Part shown: one piece after another, positions 7,715-16,725 of the stretch
How positions within the stretch are numbered: the stretch's first letter is position 1
Layout: the number at the start of each line of letters is the position of its first letter
Assembly: GCF_019931215.1 (NCBI RefSeq)
Contig: NZ_JAIOUB010000001.1
Location: forward strand, 780,334 to 837,944
Length of the DNA stretch: 57,611 bases
Reading direction: 5' to 3'
Origin: Alcanivorax limicola
GTDB lineage: Bacteria; Pseudomonadota; Gammaproteobacteria; Pseudomonadales; Alcanivoracaceae
Notes under the pieces: model-generated
What the model saw: only the letters and a program-made list of their open reading frames with translations
Told to the model about the DNA's origin: nothing
The model's database searches: none
Made by a program: the position numbers and the translations under genes

Positions 7715-8338
7715 TCATTGATAAAGCGGCCGCGCCGGGTTACCCACCACAACCGCATCATCCGGTACATCACGCACCACCACGGCGCCTGCACCAACGG
7801 TGGCATTTGCACCGATCTTCACCAACTGTTTGACCGCCGCACCGATACCCACCCAGGCTCGCTCACTGACGGACACACCACCGGCCAGATTCGCACCCGG
7901 GCTGATATGTGCAGCAGGGCCAATCACACAATCATGATCCACCGTTGCACCCGTGTTGATGATGGCGCCGTCACCTATGATGGTGTCGGCATTGACGACA
8001 GCGCCGGCAAAAACAACCACGCCCATGCCTATTGATGCATACCGGCTGATCGAGGCCGCCGGATGCCGGAGTGACACCAGCGCCGCCCCAGAGTCCAGCA
8101 ACTCTGCAATCCGCGTATGGCGCGCCGCGTTATTGCCAATGGCCACGACAACACCATCGAAATCCGCCAGGGATGCCAGCAGCGCGGCTGAATCCCCCTG
8201 AACGTGCCAATGGCTGTTGGCATTGAGGGTCGGCCAGGCATCATCGAAGAACACCACCTGTTGCCAACCCGCCTCCTCGGCACAGTCTGCAACCACCTTG
8301 CCGTGGCCGCTGGCGCCAAGCACCGCAAGCTTCTTCAT
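7715..8338 (-). CDS. Sugar O/N-acyltransferase, PglD/NeuD family
   Basis: The 207-residue protein has the PglD/NeuD design: an N-terminal Rossmann-like domain (LAVLGASGHGKVVADCA at residues 4-20) followed by a left-handed beta-helix of hexapeptide repeats (about 100-190; e.g. VINADTIIGDGAIINTGATV-like turns) with the catalytic histidine in ATVDHDCVIG. PglD acetylates the 4-amino group of a UDP-sugar using acetyl-CoA. The 3' end is 17 bases from the aminotransferase start, and the 5' end overlaps the PglC-like gene by four bases, so the three are translated together. Confidence 0.9.
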   Translation of the reverse strand: MKKLAVLGASGHGKVVADCAEEAGWQQVVFFDDAWPTLNANSHWHVQGDSAALLASLADFDGVVVAIGNNAARHTRIAELLDSGAALVSLRHPAASISRYASIGMGVVVFAGAVVNADTIIGDGAIINTGATVDHDCVIGPAAHISPGANLAGGVSVSERAWVGIGAAVKQLVKIGANATVGAGAVVVRDVPDDAVVVGNPARPLYQ

Positions 8339-8931
8339 TCCTTGCTACCGGTAAACTTTGACATGGTTGCTTCGCCCTCTGCGGATATGCCGTCTCGCAC
8401 CAGCACTTTTTTGACCGTCAGGAACAGTATCTTGATATCCAGCCACAATGACTGGTTATCAACATACCAGACATCCAGCTTGAATTTCTCTTCCCAGCTT
8501 ATGGCGTTCCGGCCGTTAACCTGAGCCCAACCCGTGACGCCCGGTCGTACCTCGTGTCGGCGGGCTTGTGACGGGGAGTAAAGCGGAAGATACTCCATCA
8601 AAAGGGGGCGAGGGCCGACCAAACTCATATCTCCTCTGAGAACATTTAGAAGCTCAGGCAGCTCATCTATGCTCGTAGAGCGAAGAAAGCGCCCCAATCG
8701 GGTAATGCGCTCTGAGTCTGGAAGAAACAAACCTTTATCATCGCGCAAATCTGTCATGGTTCGAAACTTAATCATTCGGAAAGGCCTGCCCGATAGACCA
8801 GGTCTAATTTGGCAGAAAAGAACCGGCTTCCCAAGAAAAATAACTATCGATAATGCAACGATAAGCAGAAGCGGAAACAGGCCTATCAATGCTAGGCCGC
8901 TCACGAGAATATCCATACTTCTTTTAATCAT
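8335..8931 (-). CDS. Initiating sugar-phosphate transferase, PglC/WcaJ-type (monotopic PGT)
   Basis: The 198-residue protein fits the small monotopic phosphoglycosyl transferases. It has a re-entrant hydrophobic helix (residues 8-32), then CQIRPGLSGRPFRMIKFRTM, the catalytic Asp-Glu pair in STSIDELPELLNVLRGDMSLVGPRP, and GVTGWAQVNGRN. It transfers a phospho-sugar from a UDP-sugar to undecaprenyl phosphate on the inner face of the membrane, the first step of repeat-unit assembly. Absence of the large multi-pass N-terminal region of WbaP/WcaJ makes it PglC-like. It is encoded between a glycosyltransferase and the PglD-like gene. Confidence 0.92.
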   Translation of the reverse strand: MIKRSMDILVSGLALIGLFPLLLIVALSIVIFLGKPVLFCQIRPGLSGRPFRMIKFRTMTDLRDDKGLFLPDSERITRLGRFLRSTSIDELPELLNVLRGDMSLVGPRPLLMEYLPLYSPSQARRHEVRPGVTGWAQVNGRNAISWEEKFKLDVWYVDNQSLWLDIKILFLTVKKVLVRDGISAEGEATMSKFTGSKE

Positions 8932-10149
8932 TCAAACACCTTCCTGGACTGCACTAACAATTACAGCTTCTAACTGAATGGCCAAGGCATCTCTATTAAA
9001 CTCTCCGTTAGCCAATGATAATGCCGACACTGACGCCTTTTCCATGCTTTCTGAATCAGCCAAGTAATCCACAAGATCTTGCGCCGATTTACTAACATTT
9101 CGGTCAAGAACCAGTCCACAGCCGCTATTCTTCAGGATTTCCTTCTGCCAACCCCTATAGTTGATCATCACTGGGGTGCCTGACGCCAGCGCATCAAAAA
9201 ATTTATTGGCGGAGTTCGACTCCATTTCCGGAAGTGGAAGGAAAAGAGAGGCAACGATACTTGCGTCTCTGAATGCCGAAACAAGGTCCTTCTTTGGCAT
9301 GCTTTCAAACAAATGAAAGTTCACACCCAGAACCCCCATCTCTTTCGCCTTATTTATTATTTTCTCTTTCTGAGCACCATCCCCAATGACAAAAAAATCA
9401 ATCTCACTATCAATATTAACCACAGAAGCAGCAATATCAACCAAATAACCAACATCATTTATGTGACCCAAAGTTCCAGGATAAAGAACGACTTTTTTGC
9501 ACTCCCTACCGATAAGAGAGGAAAAAAAACACCCCCCCCCAGAATCATCATTGCTCTTGAACAAATCAGTATCGCAGCTGTTGGGTATAACGTATATTTC
9601 GCTTTCTGGGTACCCCGCTCTTTTTATCCCTTCAGCCATCCCTGGAGAAAGAGCCACTATCTTCTTTGAATTATAGTAAGCGAATCTTTCGAGCTTGCCA
9701 GCCAAGTAGATAGCCAAAGGATGAGAAATTGCGCCCATTGCAATGGGCAGCTCCGGCCACAGATCACGAACTTCAAACACCATGGGAACCTTTAAACGTC
9801 TCGCTGCATAAACGCCCGGCAACGCTATTGTGAGAGGAGTGCTTGTCGCTAGTACAACATCCCCTCCTATCTGCACAGCCTTCGGGCCTGCACGCATCGC
9901 AAAACGCGCGAACGCTTTCATTCGGTCGGAATAGCTCATATGGTTTGAGTAGTGGACGGGCAGCCAATGAACATTGATACCCTCAATTTTCTCAGAGGAC
10001 CAACCTTTTCTGGAGGTATCACCTTGCCAACTAGTGATTATATGAACATCATGGCCCTTGGCAACCAGTCTACGAGCCATCTCGTATGATCTCGTACCTC
10101 CAGACATTGAGGGTGTCACAAAGTATTGATGCAGGTAAATAATTTTCAT
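8932..10149 (-). CDS. GT4-family glycosyltransferase (WbuB-like), with homopolymer tract
   Basis: The 405-residue protein begins MKIIYLHQYFVTPSMSGGTR, typical of WbuB-like GT-B glycosyltransferases. It has the N-terminal acceptor domain (1-180), FVIGDGAQKE near residue 245 and the donor-site region ESNSANKFFDALASGTPVM near 308. It should add a sugar to the lipid-linked repeat unit. On the coding strand nine G in a row are followed, after one T-G step, by eight T (9521-9540), encoding GGGCFF. A single-base slip there would truncate the protein. It overlaps the sulfotransferase stop by four bases, and the coding sequence is A+T-richer than the housekeeping genes. Confidence 0.9.
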   Translation of the reverse strand: MKIIYLHQYFVTPSMSGGTRSYEMARRLVAKGHDVHIITSWQGDTSRKGWSSEKIEGINVHWLPVHYSNHMSYSDRMKAFARFAMRAGPKAVQIGGDVVLATSTPLTIALPGVYAARRLKVPMVFEVRDLWPELPIAMGAISHPLAIYLAGKLERFAYYNSKKIVALSPGMAEGIKRAGYPESEIYVIPNSCDTDLFKSNDDSGGGCFFSSLIGRECKKVVLYPGTLGHINDVGYLVDIAASVVNIDSEIDFFVIGDGAQKEKIINKAKEMGVLGVNFHLFESMPKKDLVSAFRDASIVASLFLPLPEMESNSANKFFDALASGTPVMINYRGWQKEILKNSGCGLVLDRNVSKSAQDLVDYLADSESMEKASVSALSLANGEFNRDALAIQLEAVIVSAVQEGV

Positions 10150-11087
10150 CGCAACACCTTTTCCGGGATGGCCACGGCATCAGGACTTTGCTCATACATT
10201 AAATCCAACAGAGCATTTGCTTTATTTCCAGAAGCAAAACCCGTCCCATCATCGAAGATATCCGAATAAAACTTTATGCTTGATTCAAATTCATTCCGAA
10301 GGAACTCAAGAAATTTCGTATCGACACCCGCCTCCTCAAACGAAACCTTTCCATTTTTAAATGCCACACCCTTCAAACCAATTTTCTTCATTAAATTGAC
10401 GAATTTATGGAACCCCCAGCTTCGAAATACAGAGGCCGCACCAGCCATAAATTTTGACAAAATCGGGAACCGCGGTGATATACCCTCGCCAACCCGCTTC
10501 TCGGGCGACGTCCACGGTATATCTGAAACTCCGATAAAAGAAGAGATTCCCGAAAGAACAGAAGTATAAGAATCGGCCACCATTCTGGAATCAATCAATA
10601 TTACATTTTCCTCTCCCACTGCCTCAATCCATCTCTTTACCCAATAACAATAGAAACTTGATCTATAAACATTTGGGTTACTAAAGAAGTCAGGATCTAT
10701 CTTTTTTGCTCTTCCCTTGGCAAAGCTATGAAGAAAGTGAGAGACGGACCTTTCGACAGGATCTCTCAAACTAATTATAATCTTTGCATTGTCAATTTTC
10801 TTGATTGCCTGAATCGCTCGGTTATCTGAGAAGTATGTGGGTCCAAACTCCCCCGCCACCTTTCCCGAGGCATCCCCATAAAGGGTCTCGTAGCGATCAA
10901 GCCCGCCTTGGCTTTCTGATGAAAAGAAGAAAGTTTCTTTTACATGCATGGGCAAATCAACTTCCGGATGCTGCCGGAACATCTGATCCATCCAGCTAGT
11001 ACATGTTTTCGTCGGCCCCACACCAATGAAGAAGCAATCGCGACCAAGAATCTTAACTTTACTCTCATCGTCGGAGTCTATAGCCAT
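10146..11087 (-). CDS. Sulfotransferase, probably acting on the polysaccharide
   Basis: The 313-residue protein has both PAPS-binding elements of the Sulfotransfer_1 family: the 5'-phosphosulfate loop GVGPTKTCTSWM (residues 22-33) and the 3'-phosphate motif IISLRDPVERSVSHF (about 102-116). The second loop has a heparan-sulfate-sulfotransferase-like form. It would transfer sulfate from PAPS to a sugar hydroxyl, in the cytoplasm, before export. It lies between the polymerase and a glycosyltransferase within the A+T-rich core. Together with cysC and the SLC13 permease it points to a sulfated polymer. Confidence 0.88.
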   Translation of the reverse strand: MAIDSDDESKVKILGRDCFFIGVGPTKTCTSWMDQMFRQHPEVDLPMHVKETFFFSSESQGGLDRYETLYGDASGKVAGEFGPTYFSDNRAIQAIKKIDNAKIIISLRDPVERSVSHFLHSFAKGRAKKIDPDFFSNPNVYRSSFYCYWVKRWIEAVGEENVILIDSRMVADSYTSVLSGISSFIGVSDIPWTSPEKRVGEGISPRFPILSKFMAGAASVFRSWGFHKFVNLMKKIGLKGVAFKNGKVSFEEAGVDTKFLEFLRNEFESSIKFYSDIFDDGTGFASGNKANALLDLMYEQSPDAVAIPEKVLR

Positions 11088-11092
11088 AGTCG

Positions 11093-12364
11093 CTATACCT
11101 TACGCAATGAAAAAAGGAAAAGGGTTCCACAGAATATGAAGAACATTAGGCTGCTAGCCAGATAAGTTCCGATGCCGTTCTTAAATAAAGTAATAAATCC
11201 TGATGACATCCATATTCCAACAGGAAACAGGGTTCCCGAGCGAACCGACATAGAGGACTTGGCCAAGAATGAAATAGTAAATGGAGAAAGAAAAGCAAAA
11301 AAGTAGGAGAGCGCTCCAAAGGAAAAATATAAATCCCCAAACCAAAACAGGGATGGGCTGGCACGCATGCCGGAGTACAACTGAATTATCCCATCCGCAG
11401 CAACTGGCTTGCCTTCCCACATAAATCTGGGGATGGGAGAAACCAAACCCTGGATGATTGAATAGAACCATTGAACCCCAAATTGATCAGTATAATCCAT
11501 TACAATTAGGAATGTTGAAAATCCACTCGCAGCACTCCCAAAAAGGACTTGACCCGGTGATCTAATCGAAAACGGATCGACAACCTCCCCTCTGAACAGG
11601 TTTGTAACATAAACTCTTATAGCCCACAGTATTACGAATAGAACAAGTATAGACATAGAGATGAATGATGCTTTCACGATGCTTATATTTACTGTTTTCC
11701 CATAAACAGTGGAAGACAGCAATGCCCAATAAAAAAGCCAAACTATCAATTCCCTTCTCTGCCCAGTCCCTACAAGCACTAGAAAGACTAAAGCAGAAAT
11801 GAGAATATATGGTGTGCGAGCCGGTCGTTTTGCTATCAGAAATACTGTCGCAATTGCAATCGGCAAATATACGTGAATCCCACGAACTATGTAGTTTGAA
11901 AATTTTCTGTCTTCAAAATATGCTGGCGAAAATATTCTAACCAAGCCACTTGGAGAAAATTCCGAGACATACGCAAGATTTGCCAGCCATATAAAAACGG
12001 CCACAAACACAGGGAAAAGATTTACTTTATAGCCACCCAAATCAGCGACTGAATTTCTCAGATTTAGATTTCGTGAGTACGTAACAAGAAATGCGGACAT
12101 AGAAAAACATAAGCAAATAAAACATAATTTCACCAGCGCCATTCTAGCTTCATAGTTATCACGTCTCGATATATCAATATTCTGAAATCCATACCCCAAG
12201 AAATCTTCATGGAAGCCGTTGATATACAGATAAGCCGGGACAATACCCCACGCAGCCGTTAAGAACGGAATCATAGCGATCATGTTGTAGTGATCGCGAG
12301 CCACACCTCGTGCGCCCACGAGTATGGAAAAAAAGAAAACTAAAATTACAAGGAGTATCTCCAT
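11093..12364 (-). CDS. Polysaccharide repeat-unit polymerase (Wzy-like)
   Basis: The 423-residue protein is almost entirely hydrophobic, with roughly 11-12 predicted membrane helices and a large loop holding IQLYSGMRASPSLFWFGD near residue 330. That architecture and its place among wzx and glycosyltransferase genes fit an O-antigen/EPS polymerase; sequence conservation in Wzy proteins is always low. I chose the ATG at 12364 (MEILLVILVF) over a GTG at 12379. The gene is A+T-rich compared with its surroundings. Confidence 0.8.
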   Translation of the reverse strand: MEILLVILVFFFSILVGARGVARDHYNMIAMIPFLTAAWGIVPAYLYINGFHEDFLGYGFQNIDISRRDNYEARMALVKLCFICLCFSMSAFLVTYSRNLNLRNSVADLGGYKVNLFPVFVAVFIWLANLAYVSEFSPSGLVRIFSPAYFEDRKFSNYIVRGIHVYLPIAIATVFLIAKRPARTPYILISALVFLVLVGTGQRRELIVWLFYWALLSSTVYGKTVNISIVKASFISMSILVLFVILWAIRVYVTNLFRGEVVDPFSIRSPGQVLFGSAASGFSTFLIVMDYTDQFGVQWFYSIIQGLVSPIPRFMWEGKPVAADGIIQLYSGMRASPSLFWFGDLYFSFGALSYFFAFLSPFTISFLAKSSMSVRSGTLFPVGIWMSSGFITLFKNGIGTYLASSLMFFIFCGTLFLFSLRKV

Positions 12365-12378
12365 GAATATCTCGCACA

Positions 12379-13488
12379 CTATATGGAGAAGAGGGCCGCT
12401 TTGTTCCTATCAGCCGCATCAAGCATAGCCTGAGGAATCTTCACCGGACAGTTACTTTCTAGCACACTCTTTGCGTGCTCAAGAATACTCTGCGGTCTCC
12501 AGTCGAGGGACGAGAAACACCTCCAAGCCTCATCCATCTGCCTATAGAACCTTGGCGTCTTAGGATGATAAGGAATAGCACAAACATTTCTCCCAAATGC
12601 CGATGAAACGATGCCGACATGCAATTTAGAAGTAAGTACATAATCAGCGTTAGCCAAGTAAGCCATTGTTGTGTCACAGTCTTCAAAATTAATTTTCCCT
12701 ACCTCAAGACCGCATGATAGCGCAGACTCCAAAAGGTAATCCGCTGCTCTTTCCTGCTTCGTCTTACTGTAGCCACGCCCCTTCCCATCCATTATCACAA
12801 AGAAACGCCAATCATCTCCTTTTTGCTTTATTAGCTCGATCATTGCGCTAATAATTGAGAGCAGGTGCGACTTCTCCTCATACTTATCGACAAGGTGGAT
12901 AAGGCCTACCCTGACTCCCTTACGATGAAGCTGCTCAATTTTCTGTGGGCTTTCGATGCTCGTGCCGTGCAAACCAATCGCAAGATCCGTAGTTACAGCC
13001 ATCCCATCCGAAACCCGACCTCCGTACTTCTCGAAATAATGCAATGACTCTTCGTCTCTAAAGTGGCATATTTCACATGCGCTCAAAGCTCTCACGACCT
13101 TATCCCTAATTTTTGTAGCGGATATTGGTCCGAAGCCTATACCCACTGCTATTGGGGGTCTCTTGGCTTTCTCCATCGCAGCCCAAAGAGCAACACCATG
13201 CCTATAATTGAACCGGCGAGTCCATTCATCTATACTCTTACCGGGCTCACCAAAGTAGCCTCCACCGCAGAATACCACTCGTTCAGGGCTACTAATAAGG
13301 CCACCCCATCCTCTAGAGACATTCATGGCACGGAGCGAAGAAGGGGCACAGAAAGGTAAGGCTACCGAACTATTCCCTTGCTCTGAAATTAACTTCCTTG
13401 CCTCACTAACAAGAAGAAGATCACCGAAATTGGAACCAAAATATGACCCATGAAGCCATATATTTTTTCTCCGATCAGGCTGATTCAT
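12379..13488 (-). CDS. Polysaccharide pyruvyltransferase family protein
   Basis: The 369-residue protein starts with NIWLHGSYFGSNFGDLLL, the glycine-rich N-terminus of the polysaccharide pyruvyltransferase family. It also carries VVFCGGGYFGEPG, CHFRDEESLHYF and the C-terminal ADYVLTSKLHVGIVSSAFG segment. Members move a pyruvyl group from phosphoenolpyruvate to a sugar, or act in related transfers, giving acidic ketals. It overlaps the following glycosyltransferase gene by 14 bases. The sugar modified cannot be told from sequence. Confidence 0.87.
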   Translation of the reverse strand: MNQPDRRKNIWLHGSYFGSNFGDLLLVSEARKLISEQGNSSVALPFCAPSSLRAMNVSRGWGGLISSPERVVFCGGGYFGEPGKSIDEWTRRFNYRHGVALWAAMEKAKRPPIAVGIGFGPISATKIRDKVVRALSACEICHFRDEESLHYFEKYGGRVSDGMAVTTDLAIGLHGTSIESPQKIEQLHRKGVRVGLIHLVDKYEEKSHLLSIISAMIELIKQKGDDWRFFVIMDGKGRGYSKTKQERAADYLLESALSCGLEVGKINFEDCDTTMAYLANADYVLTSKLHVGIVSSAFGRNVCAIPYHPKTPRFYRQMDEAWRCFSSLDWRPQSILEHAKSVLESNCPVKIPQAMLDAADRNKAALFSI

Positions 13489-14641
13489 TACATACCTCTT
13501 TCCATAGTCTAACCTTCCTCTTTGCTATCAATTCATTGTTAAATAAAAAAACTATTTTATTTCTACTCCTGGTCCTGATTTCACCCTCCTTTTCATCAAT
13601 AGCTTGGGCGACCCTCTTCGCCACATCAGGAAACCGAAACAAATCCGCATCAACAATAAAGCCATCTTCTCCATCTGCTATAAGTTCAGATATCCCTTCG
13701 CTTCGTGATGAAATAGGGATGCAGCCTACCATCATTGCTTCTTTTATCACGTTAGGAAGTCTTTCTGACTTACTTTCTGAGGCAAGGATGATAACGGAGC
13801 TTTCCATGAACTTTCCTATCAGCTTATCTTGACTTATGTAACCGAAAAAATTTATGTCGCCCGCGTGACCTTGCTTGCTGGCATATATCTCAAGATCTTT
13901 TCTCAATGGGCCATCGCCGTATATATTCAACTCTGCATCCTTCCATACTTTTTTTAGATTAACAAAGAAATCTATTGCCAAATCAACTCTCTTAGGCTCA
14001 ATAAGCCTGGATGCAACTATCACTTTCCTGGATTTACTTTTAGGAACCGTGCGTGCGTTATTACCCGGTAAATTAACCCCTCTGTAGAAAACTTCCGACT
14101 TCACCCCCCATTTCTCCTGGAGATAATCGCGACTCGCATTGCAATGTGTGATAACTGCATTTGCGTTGCTTGTTGACCATCTCGACAAGCCGTACTCACT
14201 TGTCATATCGTAAGCGCCGCAGAATGTAGTGAATTTCGTTTCTCCCTTTTTCAAATTTTTAATTGCATACGCAACAAGGGAGGGGTAGTGGGCCCAAAAC
14301 AAATGGATTACATCATATTCTTCCGAGACTATTCTCCTTGCTATAGCCAACGACGAAGGAATCAGTATAATCGCCCTGATAAGCTCAACAGGCTTCTTGC
14401 TGTACTTTAATGAGAATAGCATCATCAGAATAAATAACGGAGAGAACAGACTCCTTAACTTCTCACCTAACCTGATCTTTTGGAGCGATAGACCCTCAAT
14501 ACCGAAACCCTCGACTGGCCACTTATCTTCTTGCCTGTATATATCGACGCGGCACCCCACCTTATCCAAGGACTTTAGCTCGCTAACTCCAAAACTCTGA
14601 CTGCGAACAGGGAAGGCAGTGAATATATATGCTAGTTTCAT
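13475..14641 (-). CDS. GT4-family glycosyltransferase (WcaL-like)
   Basis: The 388-residue GT-B protein starts MKLAYIFTAFPVRSQSFGVSEL and contains KVIVASRLIEPKRVDLAIDF (about 203-222), LNIYGDGPLRKDLE and SKSERLPNVIKEAMMVGCIPI, the nucleotide-sugar binding pattern of GT4 enzymes. It resembles WcaL/AmsK-type transferases of exopolysaccharide clusters. AAAGGT seven bases before the ATG supports the start. It is the second gene after the ops leader, following the flippase by 10 bases. Confidence 0.9.
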   Translation of the reverse strand: MKLAYIFTAFPVRSQSFGVSELKSLDKVGCRVDIYRQEDKWPVEGFGIEGLSLQKIRLGEKLRSLFSPLFILMMLFSLKYSKKPVELIRAIILIPSSLAIARRIVSEEYDVIHLFWAHYPSLVAYAIKNLKKGETKFTTFCGAYDMTSEYGLSRWSTSNANAVITHCNASRDYLQEKWGVKSEVFYRGVNLPGNNARTVPKSKSRKVIVASRLIEPKRVDLAIDFFVNLKKVWKDAELNIYGDGPLRKDLEIYASKQGHAGDINFFGYISQDKLIGKFMESSVIILASESKSERLPNVIKEAMMVGCIPISSRSEGISELIADGEDGFIVDADLFRFPDVAKRVAQAIDEKEGEIRTRSRNKIVFLFNNELIAKRKVRLWKEVCNESA

Positions 14642-14651
14642 ACTTTACCTT

Positions 14652-15905
14652 TCATTGCAGCTTAATTTTTCTCGCAACCGCGAAATCCGAGACAATGGCA
14701 AAGGTCAGATAAATGAGAAGACATAGGACCCCGTATACCTTAATCGCCGCAAGTGTACCGAGATTGAAGGCTACCAGCGCGAGCGTCAAAGCCTTCAACA
14801 CCATTGAGAGCAGCTCGTACATCGCCAGAGCTTTATGATATTTTAAAGCCCTGTTTATGGCCAAGTATGGTAATGCCAAAGTCGAACCTACAGCGTACAG
14901 GCATAAGTACCAGATCACCGTTCCCAACCCCCGCCAATCATGCCCAAATATCCATTCAGCCAACATGTCTATATATATATATGACACCATCAGCAGAGGC
15001 AGAGACACGATGGCTATAGCAAAAACCATCTTTCTGGTGTTTAGGTATGCTTCCTTCAAGTCCACTCCGGCACTGACGGTGACCACTTGCTTTATCGTGT
15101 TGCTTACGACACTCAAGGGCGCCCTAATGAGCCTATCGGCCATGGAGAAAATACCTATAATCGAAGCGCCTCCGGCAGCAGGAAGAACCAAGTAGGGCAT
15201 GGTTTTGGACAGCGAGTTCAGGAAGGCTTGCGGTGCGTTAAAGTATAAATGGGTGCGTTCAGCCTTAAACTCTCTGATTGACTCTTTTATATTTACTCTT
15301 CTGCTTGGAAGTATTTTTACTGCTATGAAACGCGACCGACTGCCCATTAGAAAAAGAATAATCACCCCTAGTGACATTGAAATAAAATGCGATACCACAA
15401 GCATATCCCAGGACGACTCTCCCATTATTGCTGGAATAAGGAGCTGGAGACCAACCAATGATATAACCTTGCAAAATCTTGACACGGCAAGGAGCAAAAA
15501 CTCCCGAACCTTTACCAAGTACATTTCAAGCAAGTTATAGATGGCCAGGGTTACTGCACTTATCAGAATATAAAGAGCAAACTTAAACTTATATGGATCT
15601 AATAAGAAAAAAGAAAGGGAAAGCGCCCCCGCTCCCAAGAACGTGGCAAAGAGAATCAGCACCCAAAATGAGTTTACAAATGCCTCTATTTCTTTGCTTT
15701 CCTTTTTGTAGGCTAAAGCTATCTCCCATTTCAAAGTCAGGCCGATAACAGAAAGGTTTAGTAGCGCAACGAAGATGCCATATGGCGCGTATTCACTAGG
15801 GCCATAGAGCCTCGCAATTAGCGGCAACGCGCATAGGTATATAGCTTGCGCCCCCACTCCACTACCTAAAACCCTCGCTATATCTTTGATCAATTTTTGT
15901 ATCAT
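14652..15905 (-). CDS. Polysaccharide flippase (Wzx-like, MATE/MOP fold)
   Basis: The 417-residue protein has about 12 hydrophobic segments and the N-terminal pattern VLGSGVGAQAIYLCALPLIARLYGPSEYAPYGIF typical of Wzx flippases, interrupted here by no frameshift. It should move undecaprenyl-linked repeat units to the periplasm. It is the first gene of the long minus-strand operon, 165 bases downstream of the ops element. No clear ribosome site precedes the ATG at 15905, so the exact start is less certain than the identity. Confidence 0.88.
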   Translation of the reverse strand: MIQKLIKDIARVLGSGVGAQAIYLCALPLIARLYGPSEYAPYGIFVALLNLSVIGLTLKWEIALAYKKESKEIEAFVNSFWVLILFATFLGAGALSLSFFLLDPYKFKFALYILISAVTLAIYNLLEMYLVKVREFLLLAVSRFCKVISLVGLQLLIPAIMGESSWDMLVVSHFISMSLGVIILFLMGSRSRFIAVKILPSRRVNIKESIREFKAERTHLYFNAPQAFLNSLSKTMPYLVLPAAGGASIIGIFSMADRLIRAPLSVVSNTIKQVVTVSAGVDLKEAYLNTRKMVFAIAIVSLPLLMVSYIYIDMLAEWIFGHDWRGLGTVIWYLCLYAVGSTLALPYLAINRALKYHKALAMYELLSMVLKALTLALVAFNLGTLAAIKVYGVLCLLIYLTFAIVSDFAVARKIKLQ

Positions 15906-16069
15906 CCGGACGGGCTAAAAATTGCGGAAGCGAGCAGCGGAACTGCCTCTTGACCGCTTGAAAGCTGATCACAGTTTATAGCGACGGCAACCAAATACGA
16001 CTCATTACGGCCAAGTTTAGTCGCCACCGGGGAATTGCCACCCCGGCCCAGCAATGCAGAGTCTTCAGA

Positions 16070-16081
16070 CACGCTACCGCC
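16070..16081 (-). promoter_or_regulatory. ops element (JUMPstart) for RfaH-type antitermination
   Basis: The minus strand reads GGCGGTAGCGTG, the canonical ops core, preceded by CCTGG as in the JUMPstart consensus. It lies in the untranslated leader 165 bases before the flippase start. At ops sites RNA polymerase pauses and recruits RfaH, which suppresses termination over long surface-polysaccharide operons. An RfaH/NusG-like protein is encoded at 20446-20958. Confidence 0.88.
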
Positions 16082-16425
16082 CCAGGATTTGTCGCCTTTC
16101 CCTGATGGCGTGGCCTTTTCGGCCGTCATACGGGTGGGTGCCCCGTGGTCCGGTATGCCCTGTGAGGGACAGCAGACACGGAGTAGACCACCTATCTGTT
16201 CAATGGTTGAACACAAATGTGAAGTCTGGATGAAAGTGTGACGGACTTCAACTTCTCTGCACGGGCGTGCGAGGTGTGTTCGGGTGCCGAATGAAGGCGA
16301 GTGGAGTGTAGCGGTCCGGGTGGGCTGGTGGTGTGCGCCAGGTGCGCTTGTGCGGGAATTTTACGGTCTGGGGGCGGTTCGCGCGTGCCTGCCAACCGGG
16401 CACCCATTCGCAGTATGCTCCTGGA
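16082..16425. other. Leader and promoter region of the polysaccharide operon
   Basis: No convincing gene is seen between the ops element and the antitoxin gene at 16426. The operon promoter must lie here, firing leftward. A sequence TTGAAG on the minus strand near 16250 could be a -35 box, but I found no good -10 partner and do not assign it. Confidence 0.5.
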
Positions 16426-16725
16426 TCAGGGCCTGTGATGTTCGCTCAGCCAGTCTCGGAGCGCCTGATTCATCCGTGTTTGCCAACCCGGGCCGGTGGC
16501 GCGGAATGCCTCAATGACATCCGGATCCAGACGCAGGCTCACCTGCTCTTTGCGATGCGTGGCCGGGGGGCGACCTCGACGCGGGCGCAGCATCGCGTCA
16601 GTCTGAGGCTTGCCGAACAGACCGGGCAGTATTTCGCCCGCGGGGCGCGCAGCAGCAAAATCCTTGTCTTGCCATTCCGGGTTGGTGTCATCGGGGGGCT
16701 CAGTGTCGGGGTTTCTGGCGCTCAT
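16426..16725 (-). CDS. BrnA-type antitoxin
   Basis: The 99-residue protein ends with the BrnA pattern: RRGRPPATHRKEQVSLRLD (48-66), then DVIEAFRATGPGWQTRMNQALRDWL, a ribbon-helix-helix DNA-binding domain. BrnA neutralises the RelE-like RNase BrnT and represses the operon. AGAGGT eight bases before the ATG supports the start, which overlaps the 3' end of the brnT remnant. The toxin appears broken, so this antitoxin may be orphaned. Confidence 0.87.
   Translation of the reverse strand: MSARNPDTEPPDDTNPEWQDKDFAAARPAGEILPGLFGKPQTDAMLRPRRGRPPATHRKEQVSLRLDPDVIEAFRATGPGWQTRMNQALRDWLSEHHRP

Noticed and set aside
7699-7812. Longer start for the aminotransferase
   Set aside because: It adds 38 Trp/Arg-rich residues that lie mostly inside the preceding acetyltransferase gene and are not conserved.
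15902-16216. 104-codon minus-strand frame ending at the flippase start, with an ATGA-type overlap
   Set aside because: It reads through the ops element and has no recognisable domain. It is better explained as the untranslated leader, although a leader peptide cannot be excluded.
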